From contig CAYWFP010000056.1 in assembly GCA_964457365.1 (NCBI GenBank), forward strand, positions 1-27,411: 27,411 bases of DNA, read 5' to 3'. Numbering within the stretch: position 1 is the stretch's first letter; every line of letters starts with the position of its first letter. The translations under genes were made by a program, and so were the position numbers. Under the pieces are notes generated by a model. The model made no database searches. It was not told where the DNA came from and saw only the letters and a program-made list of their open reading frames with translations. Below, in pieces: positions 1 to 7,227 of this stretch. The DNA comes from CAYWFP01 sp964457365. Lineage in GTDB: Bacteria > Planctomycetota > SZUA-567.

Positions 1-2
1 AG

Positions 3-626
3 GAGATCGCCTTCCAGACGAACCTGCTGGCCCTGAACGCCGCGGTCGAGGCCGCGCGCGCCGGGGACGCCGGCAAGGGCTTCGCGGTGGTCGCCGACGA
101 GGTGCGCAACCTCGCCCAGCGATCGGCGCAGGCCGCGCGCGATACGGCCGAGTTGATCGAGGGCACCGTCGCGCGCGTGGAGAACGGCACGCGCATCGTC
201 GGGACGCTCGAAACGAGTTTCAAGCAGGTCGAGGAGAGTGCCGACAAGGTCGCCGGCCTCGTGGCCGAGATCTCTTCGGCGAGCAACGAGCAGGCGCAGG
301 GGATCGATCAGATCAACACCGCCGTGGCGCAGATGGACAAGGTGACCCAGAGCAACGCTTCAACCGCCGAAGAAGCCGCCTCGGCCTCGGAGGAACTCTC
401 GGCGCAGTCGGAGCAACTGCGGGAGATGGTGCGGCAGTTGGCGATCATGGCCGGCGCTTCGATCGAGGGCGGTCAAGCCGAAATCGCGCGCAGGCCGGCC
501 CACACTCCAGCTCCGGTCAAGCGGCCGGCGTTGACCCGCGGGGGAACGCCGAAGGCGAGCCAGGCGCAGGTGGCCAAGCCCAACGACGTCATTCCGATGG
601 ATGACGACGAATTCGGGGATTTCTGA
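3..626 (+). CDS. Methyl-accepting chemotaxis protein, C-terminal signalling region (5' truncated by window edge)
   Basis: The reading frame is open from the window edge, so only about the last 207 residues are present. It begins inside the highly conserved MCP hairpin tip (EIAFQTNLLALNAAVEAARA, then GKGFAVVADEVRNLAQRS), the part that contacts CheA and CheW in the cytoplasm. A long helical arm follows (about residues 50-145) with the usual SSASNEQAQGIDQIN and EEAASASEELSAQ patterns. A Pro/Ala/Lys-rich flexible linker then leads to the acidic, phenylalanine-ending tail DDDEFGDF. Such a linker plus terminal motif is commonly a docking site for CheR-type methyltransferases, but the exact tail is not the enteric NWETF, so that role is inferred. 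It is followed by a CheX-receiver protein and CheA, consistent with a chemotaxis operon. The sensory domain lies outside the window. Confidence 0.96.
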   Translation, partial: EIAFQTNLLALNAAVEAARAGDAGKGFAVVADEVRNLAQRSAQAARDTAELIEGTVARVENGTRIVGTLETSFKQVEESADKVAGLVAEISSASNEQAQGIDQINTAVAQMDKVTQSNASTAEEAASASEELSAQSEQLREMVRQLAIMAGASIEGGQAEIARRPAHTPAPVKRPALTRGGTPKASQAQVAKPNDVIPMDDDEFGDF

Positions 627-740
627 GCGATAGCCGCGACCTACGGGCCTTGTCCGACAATCTCGGCAGCCATCGTTCCGGGACGGTCCGTCGGCGGTTC
701 GAAGGCGCCTTTCTCGCGAATCGCTTCTGGGGAGGGGGTT

Positions 741-1613
741 ATGGACGCAGCGGCGCTGTATGCCTTGGCGCGCGAGCGTTTGCCCGGGCTTCTGGAGGAG
801 GTGTTGCGGGCGCCGGGCCAGCGGGTGGAGGATCCGGCTCCGGAAACGCTGACCGGTGCGCCGGCCGCGACGCATTACCGCATCGCCGGCACGCTCAGTG
901 GCGACGTGGGGTTCTTCTTCGACACCGACGCGGCGGAGCCGCTCTCCTCGCGGTTTCTGGCGCTGACGCTCGGCGAGGGAGCCGAAGCCCCCGGCGGGCC
1001 CGAACTGGCGCGGCTGGAGCTGACCAATATCCTGCTCGGTCGTCTTCTGGGGCTGGCCGGGGAGAACGGCGCGGAGTTGCGCATCACCGGCCCCGGCGAA
1101 GCGCTCGCCGGCACGGACCTTGCCGATGAACTCGGTGGCGAGCGGGGGGCAAGTCTTTCCTTCCGGATCGACCTGGCCGCGGGAGCGGTCTTTCTGCATT
1201 TCTGGGCGCGACTTGAAGAAAGCGCGGCGGCGGAGGATGCGCCATCGGTCCTGATCGTCGACGATTCGCCGGTGATGTGCGCGTTTCTGGAGAAAATCTT
1301 CCGCGAGGCGGGCTACCAGATCGCCGGCGTCGCCATCGACGGAGTCGACGCGTTGGACAAGTTCGAATCCCTCCGGCCCGATTTGATGACGCTCGACATC
1401 ATCATGCCCAAGCTCAAGGGAACGGACGTCCTCAAGCGCATCCTGGAGAATCACCCCGAGGCGAAGGTGATCATGGCCAGTTCGGTCTCCGACGCGCGCA
1501 CGGTGATGCAGTGCCTCAAGATCGGCGCCAAGCGCTATATCATCAAGCCTTACGACCGCGAGGCGGTGATCGGCGCGGTGGAGAAGGTCCTCGGTCTCGG
1601 CGAACAGGAATAG
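741..1613 (+). CDS. CheX-like phosphatase domain fused to CheY-like receiver
   Basis: A 290-residue protein. The ATG at 741 follows a strong GGAGGGGG ribosome-binding stretch. Residues 1-160 look like a CheC/CheX-type domain: the segment around 88-107 (ARLELTNILLGRLLG) carries the ExxN pair (E93, N96) that CheC/CheX/FliY proteins use to dephosphorylate CheY-P. Residues 168-287 are a complete receiver domain, with acidic pocket D174/D175 (LIVDDS), phospho-acceptor D219 (LMTLDIIMP), Ser247/Ser248 and K269 (IIKPYD). The gene lies 5 bases upstream of cheA and after an MCP, so CheA is the probable phosphodonor. The receiver has no DNA-binding output, so it may act as a motor-binding or phosphate-sink regulator. 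The receiver call is firm; the CheX call rests on the short motif and overall length. Confidence 0.9.
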   Translation: MDAAALYALARERLPGLLEEVLRAPGQRVEDPAPETLTGAPAATHYRIAGTLSGDVGFFFDTDAAEPLSSRFLALTLGEGAEAPGGPELARLELTNILLGRLLGLAGENGAELRITGPGEALAGTDLADELGGERGASLSFRIDLAAGAVFLHFWARLEESAAAEDAPSVLIVDDSPVMCAFLEKIFREAGYQIAGVAIDGVDALDKFESLRPDLMTLDIIMPKLKGTDVLKRILENHPEAKVIMASSVSDARTVMQCLKIGAKRYIIKPYDREAVIGAVEKVLGLGEQE

Positions 1614-1618
1614 CTCGG

Positions 1619-3745
1619 ATGCCCGCTAACGAGATTGACCAGTTCTTCGACCTGTTTCTGCAGGAGAGCGCCGACCGCTTCGACGAGCTCGACCAGCACC
1701 TCGTGCTGCTCGAAGAGGATCCGGCCAACGAGGAACTGCTCTACGCCATTCTCAGAAACGTTCACTCCCTCAAGGGCAGCGCCGGGATGTTCGGTTGCGA
1801 CGGCATGAAGGTGGTCGGACACCGGCTGGAAGACCTGATGGAACTGGCCCATGCCAGGCCCGAGACCGTCGACCGGGAGGTGATGGACCTGCTCTTCGAG
1901 GGGCGCGACATTCTCCAGGGGGTTTTGCAGCGCTTCACCGAGACCGGCGCCGAGGGTGAAGCGTTTACCCCGCGCGAGCGCGCGTTTCTCGAGCATCTCG
2001 AGGCGGTCTACGCGCGCCTCTCCGCCACGGGCCTGGAGATGACCGAAGCCGTGGGCGATCTGCTGACGGAACTGGACGAGCTGTTGCCCACGATGAATGC
2101 GGTTTGGGACGTCAAAAGACTCGAGCGACAGATGGAGCAGGTGCGCACGCTGTTGCAGAGAAACGAGACGGAAACGAGCCAGACCGTGGCCGCTGCCGGT
2201 GTGGCTTGGCTCGGCGAGATCGAGATCACCCGGCCGTTGCGCCGTCTCGAGGGGCTTCTTGACCGCGCCCAGCGCGAACCGCTGTCCGATTCCGACGCGT
2301 CGCAGGCCTTCGCCGACCTGGGCGCGATCCTGAAAGCGGCCGGAGCGTTGGCGCTGCCGTCGCTCGAGGAGATGCTGAAGGAAGGCAACGAGAGCATCGA
2401 GATCTTCTCGGAACTCGAGTTGGAGTTCGACGCGTTGCAGAGCGAGTATTACCTCGGCCTTCTCGGCGAGCTCGGTCCGTACGTCACCGCCACCGTCGGG
2501 ACGACCGGGGGGGCGACCGAGGAAGCCGGGATCGAGGACGATCGGCCGTTGCAGCGCGCGCGCAAGACCGTTCGCATCGACGAGGCCAAGGTCGACGCCT
2601 TTCTCGATAATATCGGCGAGTTGATCATCCTCTCGGAGGTCTTCAACAACCTTCAGAAACGGCTCGAGCGCACCGGCGGCGACCTGCGCCTGCTGCGCGA
2701 ACTCAAAGGCGCCAACGCCGACTTCGCCGCCCATGTATTCACGCTGCAGAACGCGCTGATGGAGGTGCGGCGGGTGGAACTCCGCAACGTCACCGGCAGT
2801 CTCGCTCGTCTGGTGCGCGATACCGCCCAGCAGCTCGAGAAGAAGATCGAGTTCGCGCTCGAGGGCGAAGACGCGGTACTGGACAAGAGCCTGCTCGACG
2901 ATGTCAACACTTGCCTGGTGCACCTGGTGCGCAACGCGGTCGACCACGGCATCGAGCCGCCCGCCGAGCGCGAAGCCGACGGCAAGCCGGCGTTGGGGCG
3001 TGTCGAGGTGATCGCGAGCAACGAAGACGGCTTTCTCCTGCTGAAGGTGCGCGACGACGGACGCGGCCTCAACGTCGCGCGGCTGCGCGAGCGCGCGTCG
3101 GCGCAGGGCCTCCTCTCGGCGAGCGCGGCCCAGGCGCTGACCGATCGGGAGGTGATGCAGCTTATCTTCAACGACGGCCTCTCTACCGCCCAGCAGGTTT
3201 CCGACGTCTCCGGGCGCGGCGTCGGCATGGGCGTGGTGCTGGAGAATATCCGCGGCCTCGGCGGCAGCGTCGAGGTCGACAGCAACCTCGGGCGCGGCAC
3301 CGAGGTGACGCTGCGGGTGCCGCTGACGGTGATGCTCTCGGTGGTCGACGGGCTGGTGGTGCGCGTGGGCGAAGCCGGCTTCGTGGTACCGATCCGCTAC
3401 GTCGAGGAGAGCGTCCATCCCGAACGCGATCAAATAACCGGCGTCCACGGCAAGGGCGAGTGTATCCGCCTGCGCGGACGCATCTTTCCGCTCAAGCGCC
3501 TCCGCGCACTCTTCGAATACCCGCCGACGCGGACGCCGGGCGGCACCGACGTCGGCGTCCTGGTCCGCAGCGACCGCGGCGAGCTCTGCCTCCTGGCCGA
3601 CGAGATCCTCGATCATCAGCAGGTGGTGATCAAGGAGATCGAGGGCCTCGGTAAGATCCCCGGCATCCGTGGCGGCGCCCTGCTCGGCGACGGCACCATC
3701 GGCCTGGTGCTCGACATCGACGCCATCACCGCGCAGGCCCTGTGA
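1619..3745 (+). CDS. cheA: Chemotaxis histidine kinase CheA
   Basis: A 708-residue cytoplasmic histidine kinase that relays receptor signals to CheY/CheB. The ATG at 1619 begins 5 bases after the upstream stop. Domains in order: P1/HPt (residues 1-115, phospho-His H49 in NVHSLKGSAGMFG); a helical middle region (about 125-320); a P3 dimerisation hairpin (about 325-395, starting at RKTVRIDEAKVDAFLDNIGEL); the P4 ATPase with N box HLVRNAVDHGIE (near 434), G1 box DDGRGL (near 478) and G2 box GRGVGMG (near 533); and a P5 CheW-like domain to the C-terminus, ending GDGTIGLVLDIDAI. No typical P2 (CheY-binding) domain is apparent between P1 and P3. Instead a stretch near residues 230-255 resembles an HPt helix in which the histidine position is Gly. 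The kinase core is intact. Confidence 0.97.
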   Translation: MPANEIDQFFDLFLQESADRFDELDQHLVLLEEDPANEELLYAILRNVHSLKGSAGMFGCDGMKVVGHRLEDLMELAHARPETVDREVMDLLFEGRDILQGVLQRFTETGAEGEAFTPRERAFLEHLEAVYARLSATGLEMTEAVGDLLTELDELLPTMNAVWDVKRLERQMEQVRTLLQRNETETSQTVAAAGVAWLGEIEITRPLRRLEGLLDRAQREPLSDSDASQAFADLGAILKAAGALALPSLEEMLKEGNESIEIFSELELEFDALQSEYYLGLLGELGPYVTATVGTTGGATEEAGIEDDRPLQRARKTVRIDEAKVDAFLDNIGELIILSEVFNNLQKRLERTGGDLRLLRELKGANADFAAHVFTLQNALMEVRRVELRNVTGSLARLVRDTAQQLEKKIEFALEGEDAVLDKSLLDDVNTCLVHLVRNAVDHGIEPPAEREADGKPALGRVEVIASNEDGFLLLKVRDDGRGLNVARLRERASAQGLLSASAAQALTDREVMQLIFNDGLSTAQQVSDVSGRGVGMGVVLENIRGLGGSVEVDSNLGRGTEVTLRVPLTVMLSVVDGLVVRVGEAGFVVPIRYVEESVHPERDQITGVHGKGECIRLRGRIFPLKRLRALFEYPPTRTPGGTDVGVLVRSDRGELCLLADEILDHQQVVIKEIEGLGKIPGIRGGALLGDGTIGLVLDIDAITAQAL

Positions 3746-3777
3746 TCATGTTTCGCTCGGTTTGCCCCTTTGTGCTG

Positions 3778-3809
3778 CGGACGGATTTTTGGTAACATTT
3801 TGCCGTCCG
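3778..3809 (+). repeat. Inverted repeat between cheA and the transporter genes
   Basis: CGGACGG at 3778-3784 is mirrored by CCGTCCG at 3803-3809, a perfect 7-bp stem with an 18-base T-rich loop. It lies 33 bases after the cheA stop and before the ABC importer remnant. No T tract follows on the plus strand, so it is at best a weak terminator or an operator-like site. Confidence 0.35.
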
Positions 3810-3849
3810 TGTCGCTTCATGACCAGATCGCGCAGAAAAGGGGAAAGCG

Positions 3850-4396
3850 ATAAAGTGTTTCGTATGGTCGTTGTTCTTATTCGTTCTGCCGGTCTCTCTC
3901 GTCGACCCGCTTGCGTCTGCGGCAGAGAAGACGCTGCTCCGAGTCGGCCATGTCGGGCATGACCATCACCTGGCCCTCTTCATGGCCTGCGCGCAAGGCG
4001 AGAAGCTCAAAGCGAGAAGTGGCGGCGTCTGGCTGCGCGCGTTGAAGCCGATGGATATATACGAATTGCTCGCCGGCGAAACCGTGGTAGCGCAGGTCAA
4101 GCTGATCAAGGTCAAGGGCGGTTCGGGCATGCCCGCGGCGCTCGGGCGCGGCGACATCGAGGTGGGGCTGGGCGGTCTGGCGCCAACGGTGCTGCACATC
4201 GACAAGGGCGCGCCGCTGAAGATCGTCGCTCCGCTCAACGCCGACGGCGACATGCTGCTGGTCAAGAACGACTTCGCCGCCACCTCGTGGGACGGCGTTT
4301 CAACAGAATTTGAAGGATGTCGACCCGGTCAACGGCGAGCCGCTGGTCAGCGACTACTCGATCCTGGAGGAGGCGCGTGAAGCGCTCTCGAAATAG
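3850..4396 (+). pseudogene. ABC transporter substrate-binding protein, internally deleted and frameshifted
   Basis: The first part (to about 4294) encodes a hydrophobic leader ending near LASAA and then the N-terminal lobe of an NMT1/NitT-TauT-type periplasmic binding protein: LLRVGHVGHDHH, then GSGMPAALGRGDIEVGLGG, then DKGAPLKIVAPL. Just after GDMLLVKNDF the frame leaves the family and runs to a stop at 4380. In a different frame, from about 4295 to the TAG at 4396, lies a plausible family C-terminus (LKDVDPVNGEPLVSDYSILE). Such proteins are usually well over 300 residues, so roughly 150-170 residues of the middle seem missing. The start is also unclear: there is no ATG in frame, only TTG at 3871 or an ATA at 3850 preceded by AGGGGAAAGCG. 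The two fragments flank a deletion or a misassembly. The permease gene overlaps its end by 20 bases, as in an intact operon. Confidence 0.72.
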
Positions 4397-5240
4397 CGGC
4401 CGGCGCGTCGCCGGCGTGCTGCGGCGCCTGATTCTGCCGGGCGTGGTGCTGCTGTTGTGGCGCCTGGCCGCGCAGGCGTCGACAACGGGTGTGGTCTTTC
4501 CTTCGATTCCGGATGTCCTGCACGTGGTGCGCGCGCCGTTCGAAAAGCCGCCGTTTCTCGATGCGCCGTCGCTGTACTTCTCCAGCGTCACCTCGCTGCT
4601 GAGGGTGCTGCTGGGCTTCGCGCTGGCCACCGCCTACGGCGTACCCATCGGGCTGATGATGGGGCGCAGCCGCGCCGCACAGGAGGTGTTCTCGCCGGCG
4701 GTGACGGCCGTGCGGGTGATCTGCCCGCTGGCGTGGATGCCGCTGGCCATCGTCCTCTTCGGCGTCGATTCGTTGGCGACACTGCTCTTCGGCGAAGCCG
4801 AAGGATGGCGCTACGTCACCCTCGACGAGATCCAGCCGGCGATGATTGTCGTCACCGGTCTGGCCGCCTTCGCCCCGATCGTTCTCGCCAGCGCTCACGC
4901 CGCGCGGGCGCTTCGCGAGAATCTCGTCGAGGCGGCGTGGCTCATGGGGGCGAGCCCCCGGCGCATCTTCGTCGACGTGGTGGTGCCGCACTGTCTGCCG
5001 ACGGTGCTCAACGGCATGCGCATCGGGCTGGGCTTCGCGTGGATGGTCATCGTCGCCGCGGAACTGTTGCCGGGGACGCGTTCGGGGTTGGGTTTTACCA
5101 TCTGGGTCAGTCACGACGCGGCGGTCTACGAATACACCTTCGCGGCGATGATCTACATCGGCTTGATCGGCCTGGCGCTCAACGGCATCCTCTTGCTGTT
5201 GGAGAAGCGGGTCGGCCACTGGCAGGCGGTGCAGCGATGA
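4377..5240 (+). CDS. ABC transporter permease, NitT/TauT (SsuC/TauC-like) family
   Basis: A 287-residue inner-membrane protein starting at GTG 4377, preceded by GGAGGAGG; the open frame extends upstream but that part reads as shadow of the binding-protein gene. A basic N-terminus (KRSRNSGRR) is followed by about six hydrophobic segments. The cytoplasmic coupling loop is clear: EAAWLMGASPRRIF followed by VVVPHCLP, the EAA motif that docks on the ATPase. It overlaps the 3' end of the broken binding-protein gene by 20 bases and its stop overlaps the ATPase start (ATGA). The permease itself looks intact. The substrate cannot be told from sequence; NitT/TauT-type systems import nitrate, sulfonates, taurine or pyrimidine precursors. 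Confidence 0.9.
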   Translation: MKRSRNSGRRVAGVLRRLILPGVVLLLWRLAAQASTTGVVFPSIPDVLHVVRAPFEKPPFLDAPSLYFSSVTSLLRVLLGFALATAYGVPIGLMMGRSRAAQEVFSPAVTAVRVICPLAWMPLAIVLFGVDSLATLLFGEAEGWRYVTLDEIQPAMIVVTGLAAFAPIVLASAHAARALRENLVEAAWLMGASPRRIFVDVVVPHCLPTVLNGMRIGLGFAWMVIVAAELLPGTRSGLGFTIWVSHDAAVYEYTFAAMIYIGLIGLALNGILLLLEKRVGHWQAVQR

Positions 5241-6010
5241 GCGCGTTCGCATTCGAGAGCGTGAGCAAGGTCTTCACCGCCCGCGGCGGCACGCCGGTCG
5301 CTGCGCTGCGGGACTTCTCGGTCGTCGGCGAGGAGAAGGCGATCACCTGCCTGCTCGGGCCGACCGGCTGTGGCAAGACCACGGCGCTGCGGCTCGCGGC
5401 CGGACTCGAGGATGTCGACGCCGGACGCGTTGCGGTCGGGGGAAAGCGGCCGAACGAACAGCGCACGCGGATCGGTTATCTGCCGCAGCGACATACGTTG
5501 TTTCCGTGGTTGCGGCTGGAAGAAAACGTACTGCTGCCGGTGCAGTTCACGCATTCTCTCGACCGGCGTGCCCGGGTCGCCGCGCGCGCGGCGCTGGAGG
5601 AGATCGGCCTGGAAGGGCGCGAGAGGGCGTATCCGCACGAATGCTCCGGCGGCATGCAGCAGCGGGCGATGCTGGCGCGGCAGCTCGTCTCCGGGGCGCG
5701 CTACTGGCTCATGGACGAACCGTTCGCGGCGCTGGACGAGCGCACCCGCCATCGCCTGCAGCGGCTGCTGCTGAGCCTGCGCGCCGAGCGCGAGCTCGCG
5801 GTCCTCTTCGTCACCCCCAGCATCGAGGAGGCGGTCTTTCTGGCCGACCGCATCGCGGTGCTGCCGCTGACGCCCGGGGGCGCGGTGAAGCGGATCGCGG
5901 TGGATCGGTCGCACCCGCGCGACCGGCTGGCGCCGTGGTTCAGCGAACAGGTCGAGACGATCCGCTGCGGGTTGGAGAAACTGCTGCGCGAAGAGGATCA
6001 ATCCGCGTAG
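5237..6010 (+). CDS. ABC transporter ATPase, NitT/TauT family, H-loop His replaced by Pro
   Basis: A 257-residue nucleotide-binding subunit starting at the ATG that overlaps the permease stop by 4 bases. Walker A is GPTGCGKTT (K47), the Q-loop is YLPQ near 81-84, the signature is ECSGGMQQR (136-143) and Walker B with catalytic Glu is YWLMDEP (157-162). After Walker B the usual FVTHDIxEA reads FVTPSIEEA, so the switch (H-loop) histidine that contacts the ATP gamma-phosphate is Pro194. The codon is CCC at about 5816, one base from CAC. The C-terminus (about 220-257) is a normal short helical tail. Its 3' end overlaps the convergent HtrA gene by 13 bases, leaving no room for a terminator between them. 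With the broken binding protein upstream, transport function is doubtful. Confidence 0.9.
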   Translation: MSAFAFESVSKVFTARGGTPVAALRDFSVVGEEKAITCLLGPTGCGKTTALRLAAGLEDVDAGRVAVGGKRPNEQRTRIGYLPQRHTLFPWLRLEENVLLPVQFTHSLDRRARVAARAALEEIGLEGRERAYPHECSGGMQQRAMLARQLVSGARYWLMDEPFAALDERTRHRLQRLLLSLRAERELAVLFVTPSIEEAVFLADRIAVLPLTPGGAVKRIAVDRSHPRDRLAPWFSEQVETIRCGLEKLLREEDQSA

Positions 6011-7227
6011 AACTCGATCTGCGTACTGACCTGCTGCTCGCCGTCCTGACGCAGCACGGTCAGCTTGACGTGCTGACCGGAGAAGAGGCGCGCGAGGTAC
6101 ATCGCGATGATCGCGGGGTTGGCCGACTGGTCCTGGACCTGGGCGATCTTGTCGCCGATCTGTAGTCCGGCCTTGGCCGGGTTGCTCTCTTCCTCGACGT
6201 TGATAACCTCCAGCAAGGGCTGACCCTGCGTCGCCTTCAGCTTGAACGAAGGTGTCCAGCGCTTGAGCGGGTCGAGGACGAAACGCAACGCCTGCTCCTC
6301 GCCGTCACGCTCGATCACGGCTTCGACTTCGGTGCCGGCCGGGAAGATCCCGAGCACGCTCTGCAGGCGGCTGTTCTTAAAGATCGGGCGTCCGGCGACG
6401 GACTTGATCACGTCGCCCACGCGGAACCCGGCGTCCTCGGCGTCGCTGCCGGGACGAATGGATTCGACGGTCACCCGGGCGGCCTTTCCTTCGGCTTCTT
6501 CGGCCAACTCGTAGCCGAAGAGCCGGCCGTGCGCGACGGTGCCGCCCTCGGCCGCTTTAAGCCGCGGCAGCCAGATTTTGATCTGGTCGGACGGGATGGC
6601 GTAGCCGATGCCGCTGTTGCTCTTGAGGCCGCGGACGGTCTGGATCATGCCGTTGATGCCGACCACCTCGCCGCTCATGTTGATCAGCGGCCCGCCGGAG
6701 TTGCCGGGATTGATCGGCGCGTCGAGGACGACGGCGTCGTTGTAGCCCCGGCGGTACTGGTGCAGCGCCGAGATGACGCCGAGGGTGAAGGTCGGCTCCA
6801 GGTCCAGCCGCCCCAGCGCCAGCGGATTTCCGATCGCCAGGCAGAGCTCGCCGATCTCCAGCGCTTCGCTGTCGCCGAGCGGCAGGTGCTGCAGGTCCGT
6901 GCCGTCGCGGATCCGGAGCACAGCCAGGTCGCCCTGCGGGTCGCTGCCCAGAAGGTCGGCCTTGAACGAGCGGCCGTCGCCGAGACGTACGTCGTAGACC
7001 TTGTTCTCGTCATCCTTGCGGTCGATGACGTGATGGTTGGTGATGATGTGCCCGGCGGGCGAGATCACCGCGCCGCTGCCCCCTTCGATAAAGACGAAAG
7101 CCCCGCGGGTCTTGGTGATGAGCGCCTGCACCGCGCTTTCGACCGCGGTCGGCGTGGCCTTCTCCGCCGCCGGGAGCGGAGCCTGCAGACCGAGCAGCAG
7201 GATCAACAACAGCAGGCGGATGTTCAT
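5998..7227 (-). CDS. HtrA/Deg-family serine protease with two PDZ domains
   Basis: A 409-residue exported protease. The start is the ATG at 7227, overlapping the stop of the upstream gene (ATGA). Residues 1-20 form a signal peptide (MNIRLLLLILLLGLQAPLPA). The trypsin-like domain (about 25-215) has the full triad: His66 in TNHHVI, Asp100 in GDLAVL and Ser177 in GNSGGP. Two PDZ or PDZ-like regions follow, about 225-305 (DAEDAGFRVGDVI) and 320-405 (NPAKAGLQIGDKI). Enzymes of this family degrade or cleave misfolded envelope proteins in the periplasm. It is the last gene of a minus-strand set that includes a catalytically dead relative, which suggests joint action. Its 3' end overlaps the convergent ABC ATPase gene by 13 bases. 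Confidence 0.95.
   Translation of the reverse strand: MNIRLLLLILLLGLQAPLPAAEKATPTAVESAVQALITKTRGAFVFIEGGSGAVISPAGHIITNHHVIDRKDDENKVYDVRLGDGRSFKADLLGSDPQGDLAVLRIRDGTDLQHLPLGDSEALEIGELCLAIGNPLALGRLDLEPTFTLGVISALHQYRRGYNDAVVLDAPINPGNSGGPLINMSGEVVGINGMIQTVRGLKSNSGIGYAIPSDQIKIWLPRLKAAEGGTVAHGRLFGYELAEEAEGKAARVTVESIRPGSDAEDAGFRVGDVIKSVAGRPIFKNSRLQSVLGIFPAGTEVEAVIERDGEEQALRFVLDPLKRWTPSFKLKATQGQPLLEVINVEEESNPAKAGLQIGDKIAQVQDQSANPAIIAMYLARLFSGQHVKLTVLRQDGEQQVSTQIEFYAD

Noticed and set aside
360..1454. Long minus-strand open frame opposite the MCP and CheX-receiver genes
   Set aside because: It mirrors strongly supported plus-strand genes; its Arg/Gln/His-rich composition is typical of an antisense frame in GC-rich DNA.
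1550..3616. Minus-strand open frame of 688 codons opposite cheA
   Set aside because: CheA motifs on the plus strand are complete; the antisense product has no motif and a high-GC shadow composition.
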